From Bradyrhizobium stylosanthis (GTDB taxonomy: Bacteria > Pseudomonadota > Alphaproteobacteria > Rhizobiales > Xanthobacteraceae), in assembly GCF_001641335.1 (NCBI RefSeq), contig NZ_LVEM01000008.1, positions 1-64,000 of the forward strand: a stretch of DNA of 64,000 bases, read 5' to 3'. Shown piece by piece: positions 53,043 to 62,600 of the stretch. The notes beneath the pieces are model-generated. The model ran no database searches and was not told the origin of the DNA. It saw nothing but the letters and a program-made list of their open reading frames with translations. The position numbers and the translations under genes were made by a program. Position 1 is the stretch's first letter. Every line of letters starts with the position of its first letter.

Positions 53043-54482
53043 ATGGCGGTCGGGTCAAACGAGGTCGATCAGACATTCTCGCGTAACGCGTTGATCGCGC
53101 TTGTAGTGGGGTCAATGGTCGGATCCGGCATCTTCGCCCTGCCGGCCGCGTTCGGACGCGCCACCGGCGCATTTGGCGCCATTATCGCCTGGATCATCGC
53201 CGGAACCGGCATGCTGATGCTGGCGCTCGTGTTCCAGTCGCTGGCCCAGCGCAAGCCCGAGCTCGATGCGGGCATCTACGCTTATGCCAAGGCCGGATTT
53301 GGCGACTATGTCGGCTTCGCGTCGGCCTCCGGCTATTGGATCGGTTGCTGCCTTGCCGACGTCGTGTGTCTCATTCTGATCAAGGGCACGCTCGGCCTGT
53401 TCTTTCCCATCTTCGGCGATGGCACGACACTGGTCGCGATTGCTTCGGCCTCGCTGCTGCTCTGGAGCGTGCACTTTCTGGTGCTGCGCGGCGTCAAAGG
53501 TGCGGCTGCCCTCAATACGGTCGCGACCTACGCAAAGGTCATCCCGATCCTGCTGTTCATTGCGGTCGCCGCAATGCTGCTGGATCGCGAGCAGCTCTCG
53601 CGTAATTTCTGGGGAACGGAGCAACCGGACGCCCGGCAGATCGTGAGCCAGGTTCGCTCCACGATGCTACTGACCGTCTTCGTCTTTGTCGGCATCGAGG
53701 GTGCGAGCGTCTATTCCCGCTATGCCAGGCGCCGCGCCGACATCGGTTTCGCAACCGTGGTGGGGTTTCTCACGGTTCTCTGCCTGCTCGTCCTCGTGAC
53801 GCTGCTGTCCTACGGCGTGCTGCCGCAGAGCGCGCTGGCGGATCTTCCGACGCCCTCGATGGCGGGCGTGATGGAATCGATGGTGGGGCGCTGGGGCGGC
53901 GTCTTCATCAGCCTGGGCTTGTTGATCTCCGTGCTCGGCAACTACTTGTCCTGGTCGCTGCTTGCGGCTGAAGTCCTGCATTCGGCGGCGATCCACCGAA
54001 CGATGCCCTCCTTTCTGGCCCGCGAGAACGCGCACAAGGCTCCGGCCGGCGCGCTCTGGCTCACCAATTGCGTCATCCAGGCGTTCCTGCTGGTGAGCTG
54101 GTTTGCGGAATACGCATTCACGCTCGCCCTGAAGATGACGAGCGCAATGACGCTTATCCCGTATTTCCTGGTCGCGGCTTACGGCCTCAAGCTCGCCTCC
54201 ACCGGCGAGACCTATGATCGTGGTGCGCAGACACGCACCGCCGACGGAATTCGCGCCGGTATCGCGACGATCTATGCGGTCGCCATGATCTATGCGGGAG
54301 GCCTGAAATTCCTCCTGCTGTCCTCGATCCTCTACGCACCCGGAACATTGCTATTCCTGATCGCCAAGCGCGAACGCAAGGAAGTCGCCTTCAACAGGAT
54401 CGAAGCCGTCCTGTTCGCGGCGATCGCACTCGCCGCAGGCGCCGGGATCTGTGCGCTGGCTGTCGGAGCCATCTCGATCTGA
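53043..54482 (+). CDS. APC-family amino-acid permease (second ArcD-like paralogue)
   Basis: 479 residues, closely similar throughout to the ArcD-like protein at 49.5-50.9 kb (LIALVVGSMVGSGIFALPAAFG, RKPELDAGIYAYAKAGFGDY, VFVGIEGASVYSRYARRR). It has about 13 membrane segments. Not adjacent to arcA, so it may serve another exchange or another growth state. Strong family assignment, substrate inferred. Confidence 0.88.
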   Translation: MAVGSNEVDQTFSRNALIALVVGSMVGSGIFALPAAFGRATGAFGAIIAWIIAGTGMLMLALVFQSLAQRKPELDAGIYAYAKAGFGDYVGFASASGYWIGCCLADVVCLILIKGTLGLFFPIFGDGTTLVAIASASLLLWSVHFLVLRGVKGAAALNTVATYAKVIPILLFIAVAAMLLDREQLSRNFWGTEQPDARQIVSQVRSTMLLTVFVFVGIEGASVYSRYARRRADIGFATVVGFLTVLCLLVLVTLLSYGVLPQSALADLPTPSMAGVMESMVGRWGGVFISLGLLISVLGNYLSWSLLAAEVLHSAAIHRTMPSFLARENAHKAPAGALWLTNCVIQAFLLVSWFAEYAFTLALKMTSAMTLIPYFLVAAYGLKLASTGETYDRGAQTRTADGIRAGIATIYAVAMIYAGGLKFLLLSSILYAPGTLLFLIAKRERKEVAFNRIEAVLFAAIALAAGAGICALAVGAISI

Positions 54483-54512
54483 GCCGTTGTACCTGTCCGC
54501 ATGGAGGCGAAC

Positions 54513-54752
54513 ATGAATAGTCACACCGCGCGTTGGGCCCTGGTTCTCGGCGGGCTCTTGGCCGTCGCCGCGTCGGCACCCCTCGCCGTCGCGCAATCAA
54601 AGGACGGCGGCGCCACGGCAGCGAAAGAGCCCGCGGCGGCCGCAGTAAAGGATGCTGCGCCCAACACCAATACCAATCCGACGAAGCACCGCTACTGGCG
54701 CCATCGCGGCGGCAATCATCCCCATTATGGCAGCCGCCGCGTTCGAACCTGA
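54513..54752 (+). CDS. Small exported Ala/His-rich protein
   Basis: 79 residues from ATG 54513, five bases after GGAGG. A signal peptide (ARWALVLGGLLAVAASAPLAVAQ) precedes a short Ala/Lys part and a basic His/Arg tail (TKHRYWRHRGGNHPHYGSRR). No family recognised. It lies 30 bases after the permease and 41 before the AI-2E-family gene. Confidence 0.55.
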   Translation: MNSHTARWALVLGGLLAVAASAPLAVAQSKDGGATAAKEPAAAAVKDAAPNTNTNPTKHRYWRHRGGNHPHYGSRRVRT

Positions 54753-54793
54753 CGGCCGCGGAAGGATCGCTTCATCTGGCAACGGATCGCGCG

Positions 54794-55924
54794 ATGAACG
54801 AAACCAGGATGGGACCAGATCGGCTGCACGAGTTCGTTCTGCAGGACGCCGCTGCGACGCGGCCGGCAGATGTCGCGCGGACGCGGGGCCTGCTGGCGAC
54901 GGGCCTCGCGCTGCTTGCCGCGGGCGTCGCCCTCTTCCTGGTATGGCAAACGGTCTCCAGCCTGTTGATCGTCTTTGCGGGCGTGCTGTTCGCGGCATTT
55001 CTGGATGCGCTGGCGCGCGCACTGGCGCCGGTCCTTCCCCTCAACCGCACCTGGCGTCTGACGCTTGTCGTCCTGCTGCTGACGGCCCTGTGCGGCTTCG
55101 GACTTGTCTGGGGCACAGGCAAGCTGCCGGAGCAGACCCGCTTGCTGCTGAAGGTCATGGATACGCAGGTCGATATCCTCCAAGGCCATTTGCTGTCGTA
55201 TGGCGTCGACCTGCTCGGGCCCGAATGGGGCCGCGACTTCGCGCAATGGCTGTTCGCCGATCAGGGCCGGTTCCTCAGCCACGCGCACTTCCTGCTGGGC
55301 GGTGCATCGAGCCTTCTGACCGCCGTCCTCGTGATCCTCTTCCTCGGGGTGCTCTTCGCCTTCGACCCCACCACTTACCGCGACAGCGTGGTCGTTCTGG
55401 TCAGGCAATCCTACCGCGCCCGTGCACGCAGCGTGATGGACGAGATGGGCAACGTCATGCGGCTGTGGTTCGTCGGCCAACTGATCCGCATCATCCTGAT
55501 GACGATCCTGGTGTGGATCGCGCTCTATCTCATCGGCCTGCCCGGCCCCTTCGTGCTCGGGCTTCAGGCGGGTCTATCGAATTTCATTCCCTATCTCGGG
55601 CCGATCGTCGCAGCGCTTCCGATCGCGCTGGTCGCGATGCCGCTCGGCGCGTCCCTGCTGATATGGGCGGTGGTCATCTACACGATCATCCAGTCGATCG
55701 AGGGCTATGTGATCGGCCCGTTGATCCAGCGCCACGCCGTCGAGACCCCTCCGGCATGGACGCTCGTCGCCATCGTCCTCCTCGGCGCGCTGTTCGGCAT
55801 CATGGGCATCGCGGTCGCCATGCCGCTGGTCGCCATCGGCCGCGTCGCGATCATGCGGTTCTATGTCGAGGACTATCTCGGCGGCCACCTCGAGGCGGCA
55901 ACAATCACGGGTGAGCAGCAATGA
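54794..55924 (+). CDS. AI-2E family transporter
   Basis: 376 residues from ATG 54794. Eight membrane helices are expected; signatures are the N-terminal double helix (LLATGLALLAAGVALFLVW), the GLPGPFVLGLQAGLSNFIPYLGPI segment and ALFGIMGIAVAMPLVAI. The family exports or moves small molecules, and the AI-2 assignment holds only for a few members. It overlaps the next gene by four bases. Confidence 0.88.
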   Translation: MNETRMGPDRLHEFVLQDAAATRPADVARTRGLLATGLALLAAGVALFLVWQTVSSLLIVFAGVLFAAFLDALARALAPVLPLNRTWRLTLVVLLLTALCGFGLVWGTGKLPEQTRLLLKVMDTQVDILQGHLLSYGVDLLGPEWGRDFAQWLFADQGRFLSHAHFLLGGASSLLTAVLVILFLGVLFAFDPTTYRDSVVVLVRQSYRARARSVMDEMGNVMRLWFVGQLIRIILMTILVWIALYLIGLPGPFVLGLQAGLSNFIPYLGPIVAALPIALVAMPLGASLLIWAVVIYTIIQSIEGYVIGPLIQRHAVETPPAWTLVAIVLLGALFGIMGIAVAMPLVAIGRVAIMRFYVEDYLGGHLEAATITGEQQ

Positions 55925-56517
55925 GCGGGATCGACGCGCAGCACAGTGATGCCCCCGAGGCCTCGACCCGTTCGCGGGCGACGCAATTTCTTTGGCAACA
56001 GCTCCCCTATATCGTGGCGCTGCTGCTTGCCATCGCCGGCGTCGCCTACACCAACGTCTCGCACCAGCCCTTGACCGGCTATTGGGAATTCCTGGCGCTC
56101 GCCATCGGCGCGGTCTGCGTCGTCACCAAATGGCCGGACACCGAAGGCAGGGAGAGCCAGATCCGGCTGGTCTGGACGCAAGCCCTGCACTGGATCGCCG
56201 TGCTGGTCACGATGAACATCATGCTGGTGTCAGGCGTCCAGCAGATGCTTCCGACGCCTGCGACCGGCCTCGTCCTGCTGACATTGCTTGCGCTCGGCAC
56301 GTTCCTCGCGGGCGTGAGCCTCTTGTCCCTGCAGATCGCCTTTCTCGGCCTTGCGATGGGCTCGGCGGTGCCCGCGATATCCTGGCTGAAGCAGTCCATC
56401 CTGTTCTTCCTGCTCGGGGCCGTCTTGCTGATCGGCCTCGCCATCTCCTTCTGGCTGCGCCAGGACCAGCAGCCATCGCGCAGTTCCAGCGACATCGACA
56501 AACAGGCGGAGGGTTGA
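55921..56517 (+). CDS. Multi-pass membrane protein of unknown function
   Basis: 198 residues with about five membrane helices (first LPYIVALLLAIAGVAYT at about 28-44, last ILFFLLGAVLLIGLAISFWL at about 160-179) and a hydrophilic C-terminal tail. It overlaps the AI-2E-family gene (ATGA) and is one base upstream of the DUF992 gene, so all three are co-transcribed. No family recognised. Confidence 0.65.
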   Translation: MSGIDAQHSDAPEASTRSRATQFLWQQLPYIVALLLAIAGVAYTNVSHQPLTGYWEFLALAIGAVCVVTKWPDTEGRESQIRLVWTQALHWIAVLVTMNIMLVSGVQQMLPTPATGLVLLTLLALGTFLAGVSLLSLQIAFLGLAMGSAVPAISWLKQSILFFLLGAVLLIGLAISFWLRQDQQPSRSSSDIDKQAEG

Positions 56518-56518
56518 A

Positions 56519-57004
56519 ATGCGAGCATTGCGATCTATTGCTGCTATCGGCGCATTGGCGTTTTTCTGTGCGATCACCTCGTCGGCGCGCGCCGAGGGAT
56601 TCAGGGTGGGCAGGCTGTTGTGCTTCTCGGAGCCGCGGGTTGGCCTTGTGCTCGGCTCGACACAGGCGATGCGATGCGTATTCACGAAGCTGCGCTCGCA
56701 CCGGCAGTACGTCTACGAAGGACGGATCAGGCGCGTCGGCCTTGATATCGGCGTTACCAGCGCCGGCACGTTGTCGTGGGCCGTCTTCGCCCGGAACTCG
56801 CGGGTTGGTCCCGGCACGCTGCGTGGCAGCTATGTCGGCGCGAGCGGCAACCTTGCATTGGGACCCGGGCTCGGCGCCAACGTCCTGATCGGCGGCTCGC
56901 GGCGGAGCATCATGCTGCAGCCGATATCGGTCGAGCGCTCGATCGGGCTCAATCTCGCGGCGGGAGTGTCGCATCTGACGCTGGGACCGCGCGGCCAGCT
57001 GTGA
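56519..57004 (+). CDS. DUF992-family exported protein
   Basis: 161 residues. A signal peptide ends near SSARA, and the mature part carries DUF992 features: VGRLLCF and AMRCVFTKL with two conserved cysteines, VGLDIGVTSAGTLSWAVF, and the glycine-rich GSYVGASGNLALGPGLGANVLIGG. Function unknown; periplasmic beta-rich protein. Confidence 0.83.
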   Translation: MRALRSIAAIGALAFFCAITSSARAEGFRVGRLLCFSEPRVGLVLGSTQAMRCVFTKLRSHRQYVYEGRIRRVGLDIGVTSAGTLSWAVFARNSRVGPGTLRGSYVGASGNLALGPGLGANVLIGGSRRSIMLQPISVERSIGLNLAAGVSHLTLGPRGQL

Positions 57005-57152
57005 TCCGCATCTGCCGTCCGCGACTGTGCGCCGCGGAGGATGAGCACATTCCCGCCCCGCCGTTCAGGGTTTCGTCCGATGTCGAGGTCGGGTGCTCGA
57101 CGTTACGATCCTCCGCAGGATCGATCGAGCTTCGACCACTCGGGAGGATCGC

Positions 57153-57710
57153 ATGACCGTGTATGACAGCCGTGGGACCTTGAACGCCCTGGGTACTCCA
57201 CCGCTGTGGGCTTGCGCACTGCTCGGCGTCGTCCTGATCGCTGCCGGATTCCTCGCGCTCGGCGATCTCGCCTTCGCCACCGTCATCAGCGTCAAGTTCA
57301 TCGGGCTCACGGCGATCGCCGCCGGTGGGTTCGAGATCGCGCATGCGTTCTGGATCAAGGAATGGGGCAGCTTCCTGTGGCGGATCGTTCTCGGTGCGCT
57401 CTACCTGGCCTTCGGCCTGATACTGCTCACCCAGCCGGCCTCCGGCGCGCTGATCCTGACCTATTTCCTCGGCGCGGTGCTGTTCGCATCGGGCGTCATC
57501 CGCTGCGTGCTGAGTTTCGCCTACTGGCGCCAGAACGGCTGGATGATGCTGATCTCGGGCATCATCGGCACCATTGCCGGGGTGCTCATCCTGTTCGGCT
57601 TCCCCGACATCAGCGTGTGGGCGCTCGGCTTCCTGCTCGGCGTCGACCTGATCTCGCATGGCCTCGCTTGGCTGCTCTATGCCCTGCAATCGGCGCGAAA
57701 GACCGCATGA
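57153..57710 (+). CDS. HdeD-family acid-resistance membrane protein
   Basis: 185 residues from the ATG at 57153 with GGGAGGA upstream. Six membrane helices in three hairpins, with the HdeD pattern FIGLTAIAAGGFEIAHAFWI, LYLAFGLILLTQPASGALIL and the final GVDLISHGLAWLLYAL. In E. coli HdeD helps acid resistance at high cell density. It overlaps a possible upstream start of the next gene. Confidence 0.88.
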   Translation: MTVYDSRGTLNALGTPPLWACALLGVVLIAAGFLALGDLAFATVISVKFIGLTAIAAGGFEIAHAFWIKEWGSFLWRIVLGALYLAFGLILLTQPASGALILTYFLGAVLFASGVIRCVLSFAYWRQNGWMMLISGIIGTIAGVLILFGFPDISVWALGFLLGVDLISHGLAWLLYALQSARKTA

Positions 57711-57727
57711 CAGAGGAGAACAACAAG

Positions 57728-58057
57728 ATGGAAGCTGCCAGCCGCCGCGCTTTCCTCGGCTTCGCAATGAGTGCCATGGCCGCCGCCGCGCTCGGCACCG
57801 CCGGAGCGCGCCTCATCAGCGTCGCGGAAGCGATGCCGGTCGATCCCGATCCCGGGCGCGCCGGCGCGTCACCGGCACCTGTGACGCCGGCGCAATGGGG
57901 ACCGGGACCAAGTCCTGGCTGGGGCGGCGGTCCGGGTTGGGGCGGCGGCCCAGGCTGGGGTTCGCCCGGCTGGGGTCGCCCTCCGCCGCCGCGCCGCCGC
58001 CGCCGCTGGGTCTGCTGGTGGCATCGCGGTCGCCGTCAATGCGGATGGCGCTGGTGA
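57728..58057 (+). CDS. Tat-exported Gly/Trp/Pro-rich small protein
   Basis: 109 residues from ATG 57728, nine bases after GAGGAG; ATG 57707 is an in-frame alternative. The N-terminus has a twin-arginine signal (SRRAFLGFAMSAMAAAALG). The mature part is a short Pro-rich region, then GPGWGGG-type repeats (about four) and a highly basic, Trp-rich end (RRRRRWVCWWHRGRRQCGW) with two cysteines. Function unknown. Confidence 0.65.
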   Translation: MEAASRRAFLGFAMSAMAAAALGTAGARLISVAEAMPVDPDPGRAGASPAPVTPAQWGPGPSPGWGGGPGWGGGPGWGSPGWGRPPPPRRRRRWVCWWHRGRRQCGWRW

Positions 58058-58081
58058 CTCTGCCAAGGTGAGGAGGGAATC

Positions 58082-58324
58082 GTGCGCAACGGGAACCAGT
58101 GGATACTTGCCGCCGTGCTTGCCGCACTTCTGGTCGGCGCGACCTGGTTTTGCGTCTCGGTCTGGCGATCGACACCGGGGATGCCGGTCTACGGCAACGT
58201 CATCCTGGCCGTCGCGGCGGTTCTCATGCTGGTGTCGGGCTGCGGCCTGATCGCGCTGATGTTCTACAGCCATCGCAAAGGCTACGACGAGCCTCCGCGC
58301 AGCAACGACGCTGCGCGGAAGTAG
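58082..58324 (+). CDS. Small two-helix membrane protein
   Basis: 80 residues starting at GTG 58082 after GAGGAGGGA. Two membrane segments (about 8-27 and 40-62) separated by a short Pro/Gly turn, and a polar C-terminal tail. No family recognised. Its position before the RND genes may mean co-transcription. Confidence 0.6.
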   Translation: MRNGNQWILAAVLAALLVGATWFCVSVWRSTPGMPVYGNVILAVAAVLMLVSGCGLIALMFYSHRKGYDEPPRSNDAARK

Positions 58325-58391
58325 TGCGATCGGCGCGATCTCGACTGCATTGACGCCGGCAATTCCGGACTCCGGGAGCAAGGAGCGGTCC

Positions 58392-59630
58392 ATGACCCTT
58401 GCCGACGTCCTCATCAGATTGCTGGCGGCAGGCCTGATGTCGGTGCTGATGGCGGGGCCCGCGCGGACGCAGCCGGCACCGTCCGCTCCTGCCGTCGGCG
58501 TCGTCGAGGCGACGCGGCGGCCGATCACCGAGAGCAGCGAATTCCTGGGCCGGATCGAGGCGATCGACCGGGTCAACATCGCCGCCCGCGTCACTGCGTT
58601 TCTGGACCAGCGGGTGTTCACCGAAGGCGCCGAGATCAAGAAAGGCGACCTGCTCTACCGGCTCGAGCGCGGACCGTTCGAGGCCGACGTTGCAGCCAAG
58701 CAGGCCGAGGTGGCACAGCTGCAGGCCACGCTCGAGAACGCCAGGCTGACGACCGAACGCGCACGCACCCTGCTCGGCGGCCCGGCCGGGCAGCAGTCAA
58801 CCTACGACGCCGCGATCGCGGCCCAGCGCAGTCTGGAGGCCCAGGTTCAAGCCGCCCGGGCGCTGGTGCGGGCCTCGCAAATCAACCTCGACTACACCAT
58901 CATCAGCGCGCCCATCGGCGGCAAGATCGGGCGCACGGCCGTGACCGAAGGCAACATCGTCGGGCCGAGCTCGGGCGTGCTGACCACCATCGTCAGCCAG
59001 GACCCGATGTACGTCACCTTTCCGGTGCCGCTGCGTCAGGGACTGGAGCTGCGTGAACGCTACGGTCCGCAAGGCGGCCTCGAAGCCGTGGCGATCCGGT
59101 TGCGGCTGCCCGACGGTCGCATGTACGGCCAGTCGGGCAAGCTCAACTTCGTCGACAACAGCATCGCCCAGAACACCGATACGATCATCGTTCGCGGCGA
59201 CATCGCCAACCCGATCCTGCACGCGCCTTCCGCAGCCGGCGTCACCGTTCACGAGTTGACCGACGGCGAATTCGTCACCGTCGTGCTCGAAGGCGTGCAG
59301 CCGGTCGAGGTGCTGGCGATCCCGCGCGCAGCGGTGCTGTCCGATCAGCGCGGCGACTATGTCCTCGCCGTCGGCGCCGACAACAAGGCCGAGCAGCGGC
59401 GCATCCAGCTCGGTCAATCGACGCCGACGATCGCCGCCGTCATCAGCGGACTGACGGCCGGCGACAAGGTGATCGCCGAAGGACTGCAGCGGGTCCGTGC
59501 CGGCCAGACCGTCGCGCCGGAACCGGCAAGCTCCTTGATCCTATCGAGCATGAAGGCCCCGGCGGGCGAGACGGCTCCGCCAAAGGACGCCGGCGCGGCT
59601 CCTCCGGTGCGTCCGGGCGGCAGTCCATGA
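58392..59630 (+). CDS. RND efflux periplasmic adaptor (membrane fusion protein)
   Basis: 412 residues from ATG 58392, spaced six bases from AGGAG. A signal segment (about 8-28), then the barrel-sandwich/lipoyl halves (EAIDRVNIAARVTAF and YTIISAPIGGKIG), a helical hairpin (about 95-155) and a beta-barrel domain. The Pro/Ala-rich end (PKDAGAAPPVRPGG) is a flexible tail. It joins the RND pump encoded next (four-base overlap) to an outer-membrane channel. Confidence 0.92.
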   Translation: MTLADVLIRLLAAGLMSVLMAGPARTQPAPSAPAVGVVEATRRPITESSEFLGRIEAIDRVNIAARVTAFLDQRVFTEGAEIKKGDLLYRLERGPFEADVAAKQAEVAQLQATLENARLTTERARTLLGGPAGQQSTYDAAIAAQRSLEAQVQAARALVRASQINLDYTIISAPIGGKIGRTAVTEGNIVGPSSGVLTTIVSQDPMYVTFPVPLRQGLELRERYGPQGGLEAVAIRLRLPDGRMYGQSGKLNFVDNSIAQNTDTIIVRGDIANPILHAPSAAGVTVHELTDGEFVTVVLEGVQPVEVLAIPRAAVLSDQRGDYVLAVGADNKAEQRRIQLGQSTPTIAAVISGLTAGDKVIAEGLQRVRAGQTVAPEPASSLILSSMKAPAGETAPPKDAGAAPPVRPGGSP

Positions 59631-62600
59631 TATCGGGGATTTTCGTCGACCGGCCGCGGCTTTCGATGGTGATCGCCCTCGTCATCGTCATCGCCGGCGC
59701 GCTCGCGCTCATGCAGATTCCCGTGGCGCAGTTCCCGGACATCGTGCCGCCGCAAGTGACCGTCGCCGGCAATTTCCCCGGCGCGTCCGCCGAGGTCGTG
59801 GAAAGCAGCGTCGCCCAGCCGCTGGAAGCGCAGGTGATCGGCGTCGACCGCGCGCTCTACATGAAATCGACCAGCGGCAATGACGGCAGCTACACGCTGA
59901 CGGTGTCGTTCGCGCTCGGCACCAATCCCGACATCAACACCGTCAACGTCAACAACCGCGTGCAAAGCGCGTTGTCGCAATTGCCGACGGAGGTGCAGCA
60001 ACAGGGCGTCACGGTGCAGAAGCGATCCTCCTCGATCCTGCAATTCCTGGTGCTCTACAGCGCCGACGGCAAGCAGGACCCGCTCTTCATCACCAACTAC
60101 GCCATCATCAACGTGCTCGATGCGATCGCGAGCACACCGGGGGTCGGCCAGGTCAATCTGTTCGCCCGGATGAACTATTCGATGCGGATCTGGTTCGATA
60201 CGCAGCGGCTGACCAGTCTCAACCTGACGCCGTCGGATGTGATCGCAGCGATCCGGACGCAAAGCGTGCAGGCGCCGGTCGGCCGCATCGGCGCGCGGCC
60301 GATCAGCGACGACCAGCAATTCCAGTTCAACGTGCAGACGCTGGGCCGGCTCGCCAGCGTCGATCAGTTCGCCAACATCGTGCTGCGCGCCAATCCGGAT
60401 GGGTCGTCCCTGCTGGTGAAGGACGTCGCCCGCGTCGAGATCGGCGCGCAGAATCTCGACAGCGAAGCGCGGATCGACGGACGCGCCGCGGTCCCGATCG
60501 CGATTTATCTCGCGCCCGGCGCCAATGCGGTGACCACCGCGCGCGCGGTTGCCCAGACGATGCAGCGGCTGTCCACCCGGTTTCCTCCGGGGCTCAGCCA
60601 TCTCGTGCAATACGACTCCACGAGCTTCGTTCGCGATACGATCGCCGAGGTGCTGACGACACTGGGCGAGGCCTTCGTCCTGGTCGTGATCGTGGTCTAC
60701 CTGTTCCTTGGAAACATCCGCGCCACGGCCATTCCGGCCATCGCCGTGCCCGTGAGCCTCATCGGGACCTTCGCCGTCCTGCTGGTGTTCGGCTATTCCG
60801 CCAACACGGTGTCCCTGCTCGCGATGGTGCTCGCCATCGGCATCGTCGTGGACGACGCCATCGTCGTGGTCGAGAACGTCGAGCGCGTGATGGCGGAGGA
60901 GCCCGATCTGTCGCCGGCCGAGGCCAGCAAGAAGGCCATGAGCCAGATCACGGCGCCGATCTTTGCGATCACGCTGGTGCTGCTCTCGGTGTTCGTGCCG
61001 ATCGCGTTCATCCCCGGCATCTCCGGCACGCTGTTCCGCCAGTTCGCGGTCACGATCAGCGCCGCGATGACGATCTCGGCCCTGAATGCCCTGACGCTGT
61101 CGCCGGCCCTGTGCGCGCTGCTGCTGCGCCACGGCGGCCCGCGCCGCGGCATCATGGGCCGCGTGCTCGGCGGCATCGACTGGCTGCGCGATCGCTACAG
61201 CGGCGGCGTCCGCCACCTCGTGCGCAGGGCCTCCCTGTCGCTCCTGCTGGTCGCCGTGTTTGCCGGCGGGATATTCGGCCTGTCGCTCGTGACCCCGACG
61301 GGATTCCTGCCCGAGGAAGACCAGGGCGCCTTCTTCACCTCGGTGCAGCTGCCCGACGGGGCCTCGGTGGCGCGCACCAGCGAGGTCACCCGGCAGGTCG
61401 AGGATGTCCTGAAACAGATGCCGGCCGTCGATCACGTGCTCGCAGTGATCGGGTTTTCCCTGCTCGATGGCGCCTCCGAGCCGAACAGTGCGCTGGTGGT
61501 GTCACGGCTGAAGCCCTTCGCCGATCGCAAGGCCGCGGCGGATTCGGCGCAGGCGCTGATCGCCAAAATGTTCGCAGCCGGCGCGCAGATTCGCCAGGCC
61601 AACGTGCTGCCGTTCAACCTGCCGCCGATCATCGGGCTCTCCACCGGCGGCGGATTCGAATATCAATTGCAGGCATTGGAGGGACAGAGTCCGGCCGCGA
61701 TCTCAAGCGTCACGAACGCATTGATCGGCGCAGCCAATGCCGATCCGCGGCTTGCGCGGGTGTTCTCCACGTTCACCGCGACCAACCCGTCGCTCTATCT
61801 CGATATCGACCGTCGCAAGGCTCAGGCGCTCGGCGTCACCGTCAGCGATGTCTTCACCGCCCTGCAGGCGACGCTCGGCGGCATCTACGTCAACAACTTC
61901 AATCTGTTCGGACGTACCTGGCAGGTCAACCTGCAGGGCGAGGCGTTCGACCGGAGCGACACCTCGGATATCTGGCGGATCTACGTGCGCAACAATGGCG
62001 GGCAGATGGTGCCCTTGCGTTCATTGGCCGGGCTGAAGATCGTGACCGGGCCGCAAGTCATCACCCGATACAACAATTATCGCTCGGTGACGGTGAACGG
62101 AAGCCCGGCCCCCAGCGTCTCCTCGGGCACTGCGCTGGCTGCAATGGCCGAGATCTCGGAGAACGTGCTGCCTGCGGGCTACGGCTTCGCCTGGACCGGT
62201 ACCGCCTATCAGGAACAGGCGGCCGCAGGCCAAACCGGCATCGTGCTCATGCTGGCGGTGTTGTTCGCCTATCTGTTCCTGGTCGCACTCTATGAAAGCA
62301 TGGTCATCCCGATCCCGGTGCTGCTGTCGGTGATCGTCGGCGTGCTCGGATCCTATCTCGGTATCAAGATCGCGCGCCTCAATCTCGATCTCTACGGCCA
62401 GATCGGATTGGTGGTGCTGATCGCCCTCGCCGCCAAGAACGGCATCCTGATCGTCGAGTTTGCAAAGGAGCAGCGCGAGGCGGGCGTGGCGCTGGACGAG
62501 GCCGCGGTCCAGGGCGCCCACATGCGCTTTCGCGCCGTCATGATGACTTCGGTCGCCTTCATCCTCGGCCTCGTGCCGCTCGTGATCGCGACCGGAGCCG

